Assembly (NCBI GenBank): GCA_004335635.1
Contig: QAXH01004818.1
Location: 1,218 to 46,955 of the forward strand
Length of the DNA stretch: 45,738 bases
Source: Chloromonas sp. AAM2
Taxonomy: Eukaryota > Chlorophyta > Chlorophyceae > Chlamydomonadales > Chlamydomonadaceae
Direction: 5' to 3'
The notes under the pieces: model-generated
Databases searched by the model: none
Told to the model about the DNA's origin: nothing
Seen by the model: only the letters and a program-made list of their open reading frames with translations
Shown: positions 1-11,490 of the stretch, in pieces
Position numbering within the stretch: the stretch's first letter is position 1
Layout: each line of letters opens with the position of its first letter
Program-made: the position numbers and the translations under genes

Positions 1-419
1 GCGGCAAGGGAAAAGCCGGTACCAACGGTGACCACATTGTTAGAATTTACAAGTCTATGCAGCCACGCAAGTTGCACCTTTATGTAGATGTGGATCTGAA
101 CAACGCGTGGCAAAGGATAATCTGGTACCAAAGCACAGCGGGCACATTGTTATTCTTGAGGTGACTGGTAAGTACTGCCGGTTCTTGAACGTCTGTGGGC
201 CTGAATGCTGACACATGTGATGACTGCCGCGCCCTTACCAGGCTCGTGTGCCGTCCTAATGTGAGTGCTCTACTCATTCATCATCATCATTACATAGCTT
301 CTCATGGTTCAACCCACGGAGTGCTCTACTGCTTGCTCCTAACTTGCACAAAAGCCTCCTAGGCCAGCTCCCATGTGACACCTGCCGAGATCACCTGCCA
401 AGCTCAACTCCAAACTCAC
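1..419. other. Left-edge non-coding stretch, probably a kinase intron
   Basis: The stretch follows the donor at 419-414 (GTGAGT on the minus strand) of the last visible kinase exon. I looked for the expected next kinase exon (C-lobe, usually ending in an LRP-like motif) on the minus strand and found none. Nothing else is recognisable. Confidence 0.5.
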
Positions 420-1486
420 CAGTGCGGGCAGGCTCTGCCCAGTGAACGCTCGCTTGAGTGTGCACAGTTCGTACAGGATGCAGCCAAGGGCCCATACGTC
501 ACTCTTGCGGTTGTAGGGTCGATCCTCACAGATCTCAGGGGACAAGTAGTAGGGGGTGCCGATCTGAAATAACAAAGCATATGACCTGATCATGACTTGC
601 AACTGTGCATTGACAATCCGCCATTCAGTTGATGAGCCATAGATTTGACTTTGGACTTCCTGCTGCAAAGGTAACAAAGACGAAAACCACAAGGTATACA
701 ATTGTACAATACGAGCGTTCACAACGCAACCCAATCAACAAACCTGCTGTCTCACTCTTGTAACCCCTCTCCTCCATTAACCAAGACCATTTAACCCAGC
801 CATCCAACCCTAGTCAATCAATACCTCAATCAACATCTGCTCTGAGCCTGAGGCCTAGCCCATGAATTCTGGCCCAAATATGGCCTTTCCACTTCGACCA
901 TCTCTTACCACAGTGTTCGCTAACTCAGTGTCTGACGAGAGCACACGAGCAATCCCAAAGTCCCCTAGCTTCAGGATGTTATCTGCAGAACAGAAGAGCA
1001 CGGTGCAGTCTTCCGTTGCAGAACAGATGAAGGTGTTTGCTTACAGAGGAATCAGATCATCGCGTCACAATTGGGCTGCTGGAGCATCAACAATTGTGCA
1101 GCTGCTGCGGTTCACATACTGACGTCAAAAGGACGCGGCGCAAGAGGGCGCCTCACAGCTAACATATGACCAGCCTGCTCAGCCATGGGTGCCATGCACT
1201 TAGACTTACATCACATCCCAGCGTGAGATCAGTTCCCACGACGCGGAAATGGTATTAACACCCTAGAGCTCCTGCCTCTAGAGCCTAGCAAACCCTTCAA
1301 CTGCTCCCACCTGATGAGACAAAGATGTTCTGTGACTTGAGATCTCGATGAAGTATGTTCTTGCTGTGGACGTGGAACAGAGCCAGAACAATCTGAACAA
1401 ACCTGCGCATAACCATCAGCACATGCACAGGCGGTTGTTCAGCAGTAGCAGGTGCACACACACTGAAGTTGTGTGTTGGGACTAAG

Positions 1487-1541
<55 letters not shown>

Positions 1542-4244
1542 ATGGCCTTCAGTGCGGGGAGGACTGCTCAGCAAGTTCTGTGTGCTCTGGGAGTAAGCGC
1601 AGCGGCACTCTTGCTTGGGACAAAGTTCAGTGTTTTGACCACCAGCAGCGTTGACCTTCAGTGCCGCAGGACGTTCTGCGCCAAGTGTATAGTATCTATG
1701 CCTTGCTGCATGCAACAAATCCTGACCTGCCGCTGCTCTTACTCTTACCCCTTTAAGCTCACCAATACTACAACGCCTGGAAAAGATTTTGGGCACTACT
1801 ACTATCAACCCATCTATAGCAATAGCCAACCACTACCGCTAACCTAAACCAGCAGTACCAAACTGACACACCGGCTCTGTGGTTAAGAGCACACAATAGG
1901 AGCATTGCATGGGTAGCCCGTCCTGTTCCCCTTTTCTTATGCAAGCTTGCCAATGCTACAACGCTTCGAGATACCAAGCTCAAGCTCAACCTAAATCTAA
2001 ACTAAAGGACTGACTGATATACCGGGATTGTCCAGTGAAGAGCACGCACCAGAACATGATGTCGTCCTCCCCAAAGGGTTTCTTCTCCATGGCCCTCTGT
2101 GCTATGACCATGGACAGGTCCCCCTCCGAGGCGTACTCCATCACGATGTTCAGGCTACCGTCCTGCACCCGGGCAAAGCACAACACTCAAAATATTCAGG
2201 GCAAGCGCAAGGGTCATGGAAGGTCAAATAAGGGACAGGATGAAGGTGTTCGAATTGTAGCGCCTTGTACCACCTGTTTTCTTTGTAAAACCTGGAGCAT
2301 CTTGAAAAACGGGAAGCACAAAAATCAAAACGTAACACAAACTCAAAGGTTCCATGGTTTCATTCCGTCGATTTCCCAATGGCAGCACACATCAGCACTC
2401 CTCCAACCCGAACCCAGCCAACACACGCACACAGGATTCGTTACACACAGCACACAGTGCCGTAGTCTCATTTCAACTTCGCAACACGGCAAGTTCGCAA
2501 AACCGGATCATGGCTTCTCAAACTTTGGGATTAGAACGGACGCTGGAAAGGACGCTAGAAAGGACCGTTCTGACATGGTTTGCCAAGCATGTGGTTTTAC
2601 ATCAGGGTATTTCAAGTTCGCAAACTTGTTTTCGAACGGTTGTTGCGAAGTTAAAATGAGACTAAGGTACTGCCAAACCACAAGCAAGCAACCGTGTGGG
2701 GCGCACGGGAGATGTGATGGGGGATAAAGTGTGTCCAGCGACCCTTGACACCACCCAATCTTTCTGTGACATCATTGGCTGTTCCTGCCTGATTAGCCCG
2801 TTCCTGCCCACAACACACATGTATCACACCCGGTCCATTTTGACGTCCAACAGACCGACACAGGAACTGTGGTCAGGGAAAACGTCCACAGTGGCACCCA
2901 GCGACGCCACCCAACAACCATAAACCCATTACCCCCCAAACCACATCACCTCCAGGCCCTTTGGCGCCCAGTGATGCCCAGTGACATCACAGCACACACG
3001 ACCAGCACACACAACAAGGCCACACGCGCCTGTAGAAAAATGCCCATAGTGACACCCAGCACTGATTGACGTCACACACAGCAGCCACAAACCTCCTCAA
3101 ACACACGACAAACCACACATAGTTTCAGCACACACCCAGCACACGACACCAATTGACGCAAAACTGTACACACACACCTCCAGTACGCAATCGTAGTAGT
3201 GCACGATGTTCACATGGTCAAACTGGGCCAGCAGCTGAGCCTCCCGGAGCGCCTCCTGCCTCGCCCCGTCGTCCACATCGGCCAGCAGAATCTGTTTGAT
3301 CACAACCTGTGAGACAACAAAGTCAGGGAAGAGAGTCGATAGGTATGCTGCAGTCACATGCAATACAACCTTATCAGGTACCAAAACCACAGCATGATGC
3401 CAGACCCTAGCACAACACCAGCGTGTGTGACAACTATTTAATCGCCACCTGTGTGACAACACAAAACATGCCTGGGGTAGCGGCAGTGCAAGTAAAGTAC
3501 AAGTAAGACACACGGCTGATGTTGAAGTGGGGTGACACCATGTCAATCACAGATGTTAGTTATGTCAAGTACAACACAAGTGTGTGTTTGTTTTATGGTG
3601 TAGCGGCAACATGGTTGCTGGTATGAACTGCAGGATTCAAATGGGCGGCCAACCTGTACAGCATCGCCGTGCATGAGGTGTGCCATGACTGCGTAGATTT
3701 TCACAACCTCGGCATGATGCAGGTCAACTTATGAACGGCATACCCAGACTAACTATTCATTTGCTAGTGCAGCATGAATCGAATATTCCCTTGGCAGTGA
3801 GGCAAACTGCCACGCCGATGGCAGACTGCAGGTTTGAATGGTTGCCACCCTTGTAGTGAATGCGAACTTTGCCTGTGGAGTGTTATGTCAGTGACTCCAA
3901 TCGGCACCGTCGGCATCCTGCCTCCCATGCACATGCCATGCCATGGATTGGGAGCACCATGAACTCTGTGCTCTATCTGTGAGTGTGCCACCAAAAATGC
4001 AGTGTGTGGCCATGCATGCATCGCCATTGCCTTGCACGCGTCAGGCGTGGCTGCAAGTCAGAAATGCCACCCAGAAACTCCTATGCATATTGGCAGAAAG
4101 TAGGCTAGTTGCATTACACACCTGTTCTTGGTCTGTCCTTCGTACAGCCAGTAACGCCTTGCCATAAGACCCAACGCCAAGGGTGTTGAGCAAATCATAC
4201 TTGAGGTCCAGAGGCTCCTCAGCCACTGTAATGACACTAGCCAT
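420..4244 (-). CDS. NEK-family serine/threonine protein kinase, N-terminal part (3' end beyond window)
   Basis: Exons read 5'->3' on the minus strand: 4244-4122, 3306-3178, 2162-2050, 1402-1311, 982-909, 563-420. All have GT-AG borders and phases match at every junction, giving 225 codons. The start is the ATG at 4244, followed by [19 protein letters not shown]. Kinase motifs in order: glycine loop [11 protein letters not shown] (about residue 22), ATP-binding lysine in VVIKQI (K45), catalytic loop HRDLKSQN (D142), DFG (D160), activation segment [13 protein letters not shown], then [13 protein letters not shown]. The [14 protein letters not shown] and LCTLKRAF signatures are typical of NIMA-related kinases, which in algae act on flagella and the cell cycle (family knowledge; this protein's target is unknown). 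All catalytic residues are present. The C-lobe end and tail lie left of position 420; I could not find the next exon in 1-419. It is divergent from the protease gene, with about 350 bp between the two ATGs. Confidence 0.9.
1491..1575. repeat. (GT)24 microsatellite with conserved flank; microsatellite-ended element, copy 1
   Basis: A perfect GT run covers 1491-1538. It is followed directly by a unique-looking flank at 1539-1575 (TTACATGGCCTTCAGTGCGG and onward). The reverse complement of this flank recurs at 16049-16086, directly before a (CAA)n tract. The match is about 36 bp with one or two differences. The unit lies in the kinase intron between 1403 and 2049. Confidence 0.8.
2455..2672. mobile_element. 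MITE-like element with about 30-bp terminal inverted repeats
   Basis: The left end (from 2455) reads CAGTGCCGTAGTCTCATTTC and continues AACTTCGCAACA. The reverse complement of the right end (from 2672) reads CAGTACCTTAGTCTCATTTT and continues AACTTCGCAACA. The two ends match at about 28 of 32 positions. The interior (218 bp in all) has no coding capacity and contains a short internal duplication of GGACGCTRGAAA near 2540. It sits inside the kinase intron 2163-3177. I could not define a target-site duplication with confidence. Confidence 0.7.
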
Positions 4245-4451
4245 GACTGTGTTTCTCCTCTTTTCCAGTCACACCGAAGTATCTGACATAGATCTATGAG
4301 CACTTGGCATGTTAAGCCTGCCCGTCCTATGCCAAGTGGGCAGTTATGCCAGCATCAGCAGCCTGCCAGACACAGGGTATTCACGCAGGTACACGAGCGT
4401 CCAGGTTGCAGTGCACTTGCTGCTGTCAGGTTGCTGATCCTGGCCGGACAG

Positions 4452-4478
4452 CGCCAAGGGTGTTGAGCAAATCATACT
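4452..4478. repeat. 27-bp exact duplicate of kinase exon 1
   Basis: The stretch 4452-4478 is identical to 4175-4201, inside the first coding exon of the NEK kinase (codes for YDLLNTLGV on the minus strand). The copy lies upstream of the kinase ATG and upstream of the protease ATG, in the shared divergent 5' region. The similarity stops sharply on both sides. Confidence 0.85.
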
Positions 4479-4594
4479 GACTTGTTGGTTTCAAAGGTAC
4501 GACAGCGTTTCAGCAAACCCTAAAGTTGTTCAAATCTTCAGATTATCGCTGCTCATGCCAGGCATTGTTCTGCCGCTGATATAACTATGCGTCA

Positions 4595-7500
4595 ATGACA
4601 GCATCTTTTGTTCGCTGCATTTGCTGCTTCGCCATCATCTTGATCAGCTGCATTACCGCGGCCAGCACAGGTAGAATTGTGGCCTCACCTCAACAGCTCT
4701 TCTCTATGTCATCAATCAGCCCACGGAAACAGAGCATGTACTTTCCTGATCTGCATGACAGGTCGCGATGACCGCAAGACTTCCTTCAGATGCGAAGATG
4801 GCTGCGCAATAGAGCTTGACCCAGTGTGCACGGCTTCGGGACATACCGCAGCAAGCCGTTGCGTTGCCCAATGCTCCGGTGCACAAGTTGTCGCGTCTGG
4901 GCCATGTCAAGGTACGGCTTTGCATGTGCCCTTTACCACAGCCACAGTCACGAACGCAACGAGCCCAGTGCACTCATTGCCCTAGGCCACAGCCAGAACA
5001 AATCTGACCTTGCCTGTTGTGCAGGGGAGTCGCTTCTGCACCCAGACAACCCATATGCTGTGTCCAAAGCAGCAGCGGATTCCAACAAGCTGCAAGAAAA
5101 CGCAATCTGGACACAGCAGGTCATGGCCATGCACAGATCATCTGGCTATCAGTACCTTGGACAAGTGATTTTGATGAACCACAGTGACATCCACCGTCAA
5201 AGCAGCAAGCATGGCAGCAGGAAGGGAACAACCAGCACCCATCCACCCTCAGATGCAGGTCGCACGTGGACAGCATGGGTACGGCAAGCCTTCCCAAGCG
5301 GTCTCAAGCAGCCACTTGGTACAACAGTCAGTTCAGAAGAATCATCCCAAACATGGCCTGCTGTACCAACGTACACGGCCACTGACACCTTGCCCCCAAG
5401 GGCAGCTGAGCCTGGGCGCAGTGCAGATTCCAACCGTCAACTGAATCTCCTGCGAGTCACATGCGATGGCCACGTGTATGCACGTGCTCTACCTCTGACC
5501 CACTTGGCAGGTTCACTACCAACTCAATCAGGCAATCCAATCACCTTGAACGGGCGGCCACACTCACCGGATTCGATTAACAGCCCTTCTGGATCTCACC
5601 CACATCATATCACATATTCTATATGGGAGGATGTGGCAGCTGGGGAAGATGGGCAGGGCAAAGAAGGGGCAGCGAGCTTTGCTGCCCAACCTCGTGTTGC
5701 CCGCATGCTAGCCCGGCACCTTCTGCACAAACAGACACAGGGCGACTTGAGCCTGCTAGATGCCGAGCTTCTCAGCCTGGTAGCAGGGGGTTTTCAGTCA
5801 GCAGAACCAGCGGATACAGGGATGGCAGCCGTGGGGCAAATGATGGCGCCGTTTGGTAGCCATCTGAATGCACAGCCTCAGCGGGTCACTTGCGACAGTC
5901 AGGCAAACAGCAGCAAAAGCGACCCAGACAGTAGTCAAGGTCTGTCGTGCAACATAGGTATAGACAGCATTCAGCCAGGAAGAGATGCAGCGATGCCTAG
6001 CACACCTGGCAAGGCGCAGGCAGAGGCTGGGGCTGGCATGGGCAATGCACAGGAGCCTGGCCCAGGGTCGGCTGACCACAGTTTTGACACAAGGAACAGG
6101 CGAGCCAGGACCAGGCGGAAACTGGGTGTGTTTGCGCCCGATGAGCGAATTGCATGCCCCAGGTGTGTGGAGGGATGTGCTGTGATCGGATGGGGTTGCA
6201 TTGAGGTTTAGTTGTGGTTTGCATTGAGGTTTAGTGGGTGGCAAATGAGGGGCGAAGAGAGGAATGTTATGAACAGGATATGCTCCTCCGTTTAGTGGGC
6301 ATTTGAGTGCTATGTCTTAGCGGAAATTTGCAACTCTTCCCGAGAGATTCTTATGCATATGCATGCAAGTAAGAGGTGTGCTATGTTCACTTCGTGTTGC
6401 GTTCAGCCCTGATGCCAGAAAGTGTGACCGGGTCATGATTGTGTAGGTATGCTCGCAAGAAACCAGATGGTGGCCAGCACTGGTGCATGACGGGACATGG
6501 TGCTGTGTGCGCACGTGCAGGTTTCCCACATTTCCCTTCAGCGCAATAGGTCAGATTGAGTTCACGGACGGCTCCACCACGTTCCTCTGCTCTGGGACGA
6601 TGATTGGGCCAGATGTGCTGCTCACAGCTGCGCACTGCGTTTATGATCGAAAAAACCAGGTATCTATTGTATGGAAAAGTGAAACGGATGGCAGAGGCTG
6701 CTTGCCAGGGGCAGTGGGAAGACTGCCTACAGTTTGGCTGTCCGCCAATGCCATGCACAGCACTGCCCACCACTCATGCTAAAAAAGCTCTGACTCAGGT
6801 TGGCTGGCTATGCAGTCTGTCGTCTTTCCATTCGCCACAAAGTGCAAATCCCCTGTAACCAGAACAACGAGTTACCAGAACAACGAGTTTCCCCTGGTTT
6901 GGCGATGCTTAGCGGACCCTTCTCCTGTTGTGGGCCCTGAGGTACTCATGACCAACGAACCCTTCAGTGTTGATACTTATTCAATCCTTCTCCTGCTGGA
7001 TGCCACTGGTGTTTCCAAAGGCTGGTCTACAGTTTACATGCAACACACAGCAAACTCTTCCCATAACGTGGCCTTTGTTTGATAATGGTGAAATTCAACC
7101 GGCCGTTGTCCTGTTGTGGGCCACAGGTGCACTCCAAAGATTGGTCTACAGACTTGTTCCCTAATGTGGCCTTTGCTTCATGGTGGTGGAACTCAAACGA
7201 CCTTTGTGCTGTTGTGCGTTGCAGGTCTTCTTCAAGGACCTCAGGTTCTCTCCAGGCCGTTTCGTGCCGCACACCGGCGGGGATGCAGTCAGCCCCTTCG
7301 GCACCTTCAGCTGGGTGCGGGTGGACGTCATTTACAACTACGCCTACGACCTGGTAAGTTCGTGTTTTTATTTCACATCAGGGAAGCCTGGTAGGCTACA
7401 CCATGTAGTATTCTGCGGCAACTAGGTTGGCATCTAACACGGCCATGCATGTTTACTTTAGCAGCAACTAGGCTGGCACAGCACCTGTACACATGCACGT

Positions 7501-9573
7501 ATCAACAGCAAAAAATGCACCTGCTCAACGTGCTACATCTGACATGAATAAAAGGCAAAGCGTATGCCCCCAAAGCCATGAAACACAGACAACAGGTGGT
7601 TTTTGTCCATGTTTGCAGGCCCTGGACCCAAACATATTTGACATTGCAGTTGTGCATCTCAAGGAGGCAGTGGGGTACCAGACAGGCTGGATGGGAATCA
7701 GCTCGGCCTGTGGGTGAGTCATGCGGGTGATGCCAAGGGCAATTACTTGAATTAAAGTGGTTATATTGACCATTTCGTATGGTGCATGTGCTGGCTGGCC
7801 TTGTGTAATGTGGGTTTCTTTATGGCAACGCTACTTTCAGTTTGCTTATGGTGTTGCTAGAGCGCATGTGTGTTGTCATGCATGCTCACATACAGGTTCA
7901 ACTGGGAGCAGCCCTTTAAGGCCACTACGGCAGGCTACCCAACCGACAAGCAGCACGGCTCGTGCATCAGCACGCAGTGCATCATACAGCAGAAGCAGTG
8001 CTTTTATCCCATACTGTACCATCCATGCGACACCATCGCAGTGAGTGTGATGTCAGACGAGGCTCAAGTAGGTTTGTGAAACTGTCTCTCAGTGAGTGTG
8101 ATGCCACACCTGCAGCCTCCTGTGTAGTTCACTCACACTCATGTAGGGTCATGCCTGAGGGTAATCAGCAGTAGCAAATAGATTTGGTATATCGGACACC
8201 ACAGTGAGTATTGTCTATTCAATATTTATAGCAAACATCAGCTACGGTGGCCCAGAAGCGAGGTTTACCAATCCCTGTGACACCACAGTCGTGTGTGACA
8301 CCATACCAAGTATCATTAGCTAAGGTGGCCTGGAAGTCCCGGGTTTACAGTGACAGAGAGCTCAGCAACGCTTGCCAGAGACAAGGAGGGATTTGCTGGT
8401 TGCTTTCCACCACCTAAGTTCCCATTCTCCGCCAGAATTGAGTCCGAAGTGCTCCTTGCGTATGGTCCGTGTGCTCAGGGCCAGTCAGGCAGCGCCATAT
8501 GGCAGAACCAGCTGGGACCTGACTACCAGTGGTCGGCGTACATCCGCGCTGTGCACAATGTGAGTGCATGGAAGCAAGCACTGTGCACTGGTGCCTGGTA
8601 GGCAGCACCTGCTAAGGATGGGATGAGTTCCTGTCTTCACAGGGAGACTAAGGAAGCACAGGCTGTCTGGAAAAGAAACTCAAAACGCAGCACAGGACGT
8701 CAGCCCATTCAAGAAAAGAGTGGAGGGTTATCATTAGCAGGAATGTGACTGTGACCAGAAGCACGGCAAGTGTATGCAGCCCGTACACACGCCAGCTCGC
8801 GGCGTGTAGACAGCTCCCCAGCCACCAACAGAGGTTGACCTACTGACACTGTCACTTTTTGCGCAGGTTGAATGGGAGGCTTCGAACGGCACGGTGGGTG
8901 TGTGAGGGGGTGGCTCGACTGTGGATATCCTGGGGAGGCATGGACTGAATCTGCACATGCATCCAAATCTACAGACGAACGGAGCATGGATCTTCTAATG
9001 AAGAGCATGGATGTTCTAGTGAATGGCCGTGCTGGTGCCCGTGCTTGCAAGCTTACGCTGACAGGCTTACTTCCAGGCTTACTTTTGCTTAATTGTACAA
9101 GCTCTGACAGCTTGTAGCGAATCTGACCCGCTTCAACTTGCTAGTGTCAAGCCACGTGCTGTCAAGCACTGCGGTTGTTGCTGTATCTATCATGCGTGTG
9201 CCTGGATCTTTTGGTTTGTCGTGGCCTGAAGTCTTAACACCTTTCGTCTATCCCAACTCTCTCAGAAGACCACATGTCAGCAAAATGCACTCAGAAAAAT
9301 CGAGAACTCAATCAATGTCTGTCTCAGATCCCGTTCGTTACTTCGTGTTCTTGTCATTGTTCTTGTGATTACATGCAGGTTTACATCAACTCGGGTGTCA
9401 CGATCACTCCCGATTACCAGGACGCCATTGCCGCATGGGTGGCTGATTCTTTCAACAAGATGTCCTCGTCTGCCAATGCACCAGCAGCTGCCAAGGATCT
9501 GAAACCAGGCGAACCCTTTCAGGGTATAGGTCTGGGCAGGGAGAAGCTAGTGAGCGTGGCGGCAGCAGTATGA
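4595..9573 (+). CDS. Secreted Kazal-domain / trypsin-like serine protease (S1B) fusion protein, 724 aa
   Basis: Exons: 4595-4670, 4762-4911, 5025-6162, 6521-6659, 7225-7353, 7619-7713, 7896-8040, 8479-8559, 8867-8893, 9379-9573. All are GT-AG and the phases agree, giving 725 codons. Residues 1-25 are a signal peptide (core CFAIILISCITAA). Residues 36-74 hold six cysteines in Kazal spacing: C-x3-C-x7-C-x10-C-x3-C-x10-C, with DPVC and SRCVAQC. A Ser/Gln-rich linker of about 360 residues follows, then RNRRARTRR (432-440), which resembles a convertase site. The protease begins near residue 455 (FPFSAIGQIEF). The catalytic triad is complete: His493 in TAAHC, Asp552 in FDIAVVHL and Ser627 in GQSGSA. 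The fold resembles bacterial-type glutamyl endopeptidases (S1B). The likely role is an extracellular or wall-space endopeptidase held inactive by its own pro-region; this is inference. The 27-nt exon at 8867-8893 is supported only by phase and family fit. Confidence 0.92.
6895..7260 (+). repeat. Degenerate tandem copies of an intron 3' end and exon start
   Basis: Within the intron before protease exon 5, three to four diverged units of about 100 bp follow one another. Shared pieces are CCTTCTCCTGTTGTGGGCC (6908, 7100 and, weaker, 7202), AAAGRYTGGTCTACAG (7017, 7136) and AAYGTGGCCTTTG (7064, 7163). The last unit runs into the real acceptor and exon (GCAG at 7221-7224), so the array looks like repeated duplication of the acceptor region. 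Confidence 0.65.
8041..8350 (+). repeat. Duplicated donor site and a 38-bp direct repeat in protease intron
   Basis: The donor sequence GTGAGTGTGATG at 8041 recurs at 8092. Use of the second donor would add 51 nt but meets an in-frame TGA, so it is probably silent. Further on, CATCAGCTACGGTGGCCCAG (from about 8227) recurs in diverged form from about 8309. Both look like local duplications without coding meaning. Confidence 0.5.
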
Positions 9574-10427
9574 GTCTGGGTGTGCCGGATTGCCTTGTTC
9601 AATTGATGCATGTCTGCGAAACCAGTGAATATTCTGGCCCATGATACCCGTGATGACATCATGGATAGGATATAATTAGGATATATACATATATAGGTTA
9701 GCCCCAGTGAGAATTCTGGCCACCCAGCTCCTTGGGGAGGTAGCCAAGCCCTCCAACCCCCGACTGAGACAGCCGCAGCGCTTCATTGGGCACTAGACAC
9801 ATGCCGCCTAATGTAGGTCACAACCGAGAACCCATCTCCGAGTTAACTGCTAGCAGAACTTGTTGCCAGCAGGCTCGGACGACGCCCTCCGTAATGTGCC
9901 GGCATGGTGTGGTGGTTGTGCTGGCATTGCTCAGCCCAGCACGCCGTCCACTTCCTGCAACAGCCAAGAATAGGGGCAACACTGTAGGAGAGACCAACAT
10001 CTACCGGCACGGTGAATGTGCAATCATCGCTCGCTGTCTTGGAACCTCTCTAAATCTCTCTAAATCATTGGATGGCACACGTTCTGGCAGGCTCACAGGG
10101 CCCGATCGCGCCGGCGACAAGATCCTGCCAGCTAGCCAAATCCAGCTGCCAAATCCAGCTGCCAAACCCAGCTGCCGTTAGGATCATGGCAGGTATAACC
10201 ATGGCAGATGTCACCATGACAAAACAACTACATGGCATGTATACTCACTGATGCCACCAACCAATGTAATTTAGTCGTTTGGAAGGGCTGGACCCGAAGA
10301 TTGAGAGCATACATGAGCCAGTACATCAGGTTGCGCACACCGTCAGGGGCAACCAAGTACGTGCCTGGTATGGGTATATCGGTACTGCTCTCACAACACA
10401 CCGACAAAAGGCCTGGAGCTCACTGGA
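9574..10427. other. Non-coding stretch downstream of the protease gene
   Basis: This covers the protease 3' UTR and intergenic DNA. No gene was found. A TGTAA, the usual green-algal polyadenylation signal, occurs near 10264 but is far from the stop. The only structure is a 13-bp tandem repeat (CCAAATCCAGCTG, three units, 10136-10174). Confidence 0.6.
10136..10174. repeat. 13-bp tandem repeat, three units
   Basis: Units of CCAAATCCAGCTG lie at 10136-10148, 10149-10161 and 10162-10174. The third has one change (CCAAACCCAGCTG). Confidence 0.85.
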
Positions 10428-11189
10428 NNNNNNNNNNNNNNNNNNNNNNNNNNNNNNNNNNNNNNNNNNNNNNNNNNNNNNNNNNNNNNNNNNNNNNNNN
10501 NNNNNNNNNNNNNNNNNNNNNNNNNNNNNNNNNNNNNNNNNNNNNNNNNNNNNNNNNNNNNNNNNNNNNNNNNNNNNNNNNNNNNNNNNNNNNNNNNNNN
10601 NNNNNNNNNNNNNNNNNNNNNNNNNNNNNNNNNNNNNNNNNNNNNNNNNNNNNNNNNNNNNNNNNNNNNNNNNNNNNNNNNNNNNNNNNNNNNNNNNNNN
10701 NNNNNNNNNNNNNNNNNNNNNNNNNNNNNNNNNNNNNNNNNNNNNNNNNNNNNNNNNNNNNNNNNNNNNNNNNNNNNNNNNNNNNNNNNNNNNNNNNNNN
10801 NNNNNNNNNNNNNNNNNNNNNNNNNNNNNNNNNNNNNNNNNNNNNNNNNNNNNNNNNNNNNNNNNNNNNNNNNNNNNNNNNNNNNNNNNNNNNNNNNNNN
10901 NNNNNNNNNNNNNNNNNNNNNNNNNNNNNNNNNNNNNNNNNNNNNNNNNNNNNNNNNNNNNNNNNNNNNNNNNNNNNNNNNNNNNNNNNNNNNNNNNNNN
11001 NNNNNNNNNNNNNNNNNNNNNNNNNNNNNNNNNNNNNNNNNNNNNNNNNNNNNNNNNNNNNNNNNNNNNNNNNNNNNNNNNNNNNNNNNNNNNNNNNNNN
11101 NNNNNNNNNNNNNNNNNNNNNNNNNNNNNNNNNNNNNNNNNNNNNNNNNNNNNNNNNNNNNNNNNNNNNNNNNNNNNNNNNNNNNNNNN
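10428..11189. other. Assembly gap (762 N)
   Basis: A run of N ends directly at a CA microsatellite, so the gap was probably caused by the simple repeat. ORFs that cross it are not real. Confidence 0.99.

Positions 11190-11190
<1 letters not shown>

Positions 11191-11249
<59 letters not shown>
11191..11249. repeat. (CA)n microsatellite at gap edge
   Basis: An uninterrupted CA run of about 59 bp follows the gap directly. It is about 90 bp from a copy of the dispersed GAACTGGCAAAC family. Confidence 0.97.
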
Positions 11250-11252
<3 letters not shown>

Positions 11253-11342
11253 TTATCGTCACCCACCCCCCATATACTTGAGTCATCACAGCCCTCATAA
11301 AGCATGCACGCAAGAAAAGGGTAAAAAAGGGCAAAAAAAGAA

Positions 11343-11490
11343 GTTTGCCAGTTCTGGGACAATTCCTGTCAATACCACTGGAACATGTGTTGTGATGTAT
11401 GTTGTAGTTTCAAAGTGTTTTTGGGTATACTGTGGAGTTTGTAAACTGTGTCACCGGTGTGTGTGTGTGTCTATCCTACACGACCTCCTG
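11343..11490 (+). repeat. Dispersed repeat family, copy 1 (long copy)
   Basis: It begins with GTTTGCCAGTTCTGGGACAA preceded by an A-rich tract. It continues through GTATGTTGTAGTTT, GGGTATACTGTGGAGTTTG and a short GT run to CTATCCTACACG. The reverse complement of 44395-44510 matches it over about 110 bp at close to 90% identity by eye. Shorter copies of the core lie at 24574, 36615, 36771 and 43765. Confidence 0.8.

Noticed and set aside
1469..1847. ORFs with Cys-Val or Thr-His runs
   Set aside because: They are translations of the GT microsatellite inside a kinase intron.
4826..6211. 461-codon ORF taken as a separate gene starting at ATG 4826
   Set aside because: Its first 67 codons overlap the Kazal exon in another frame. 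The frame is entered by splicing at 5025 and left at 6162, so it is one exon of the protease gene.
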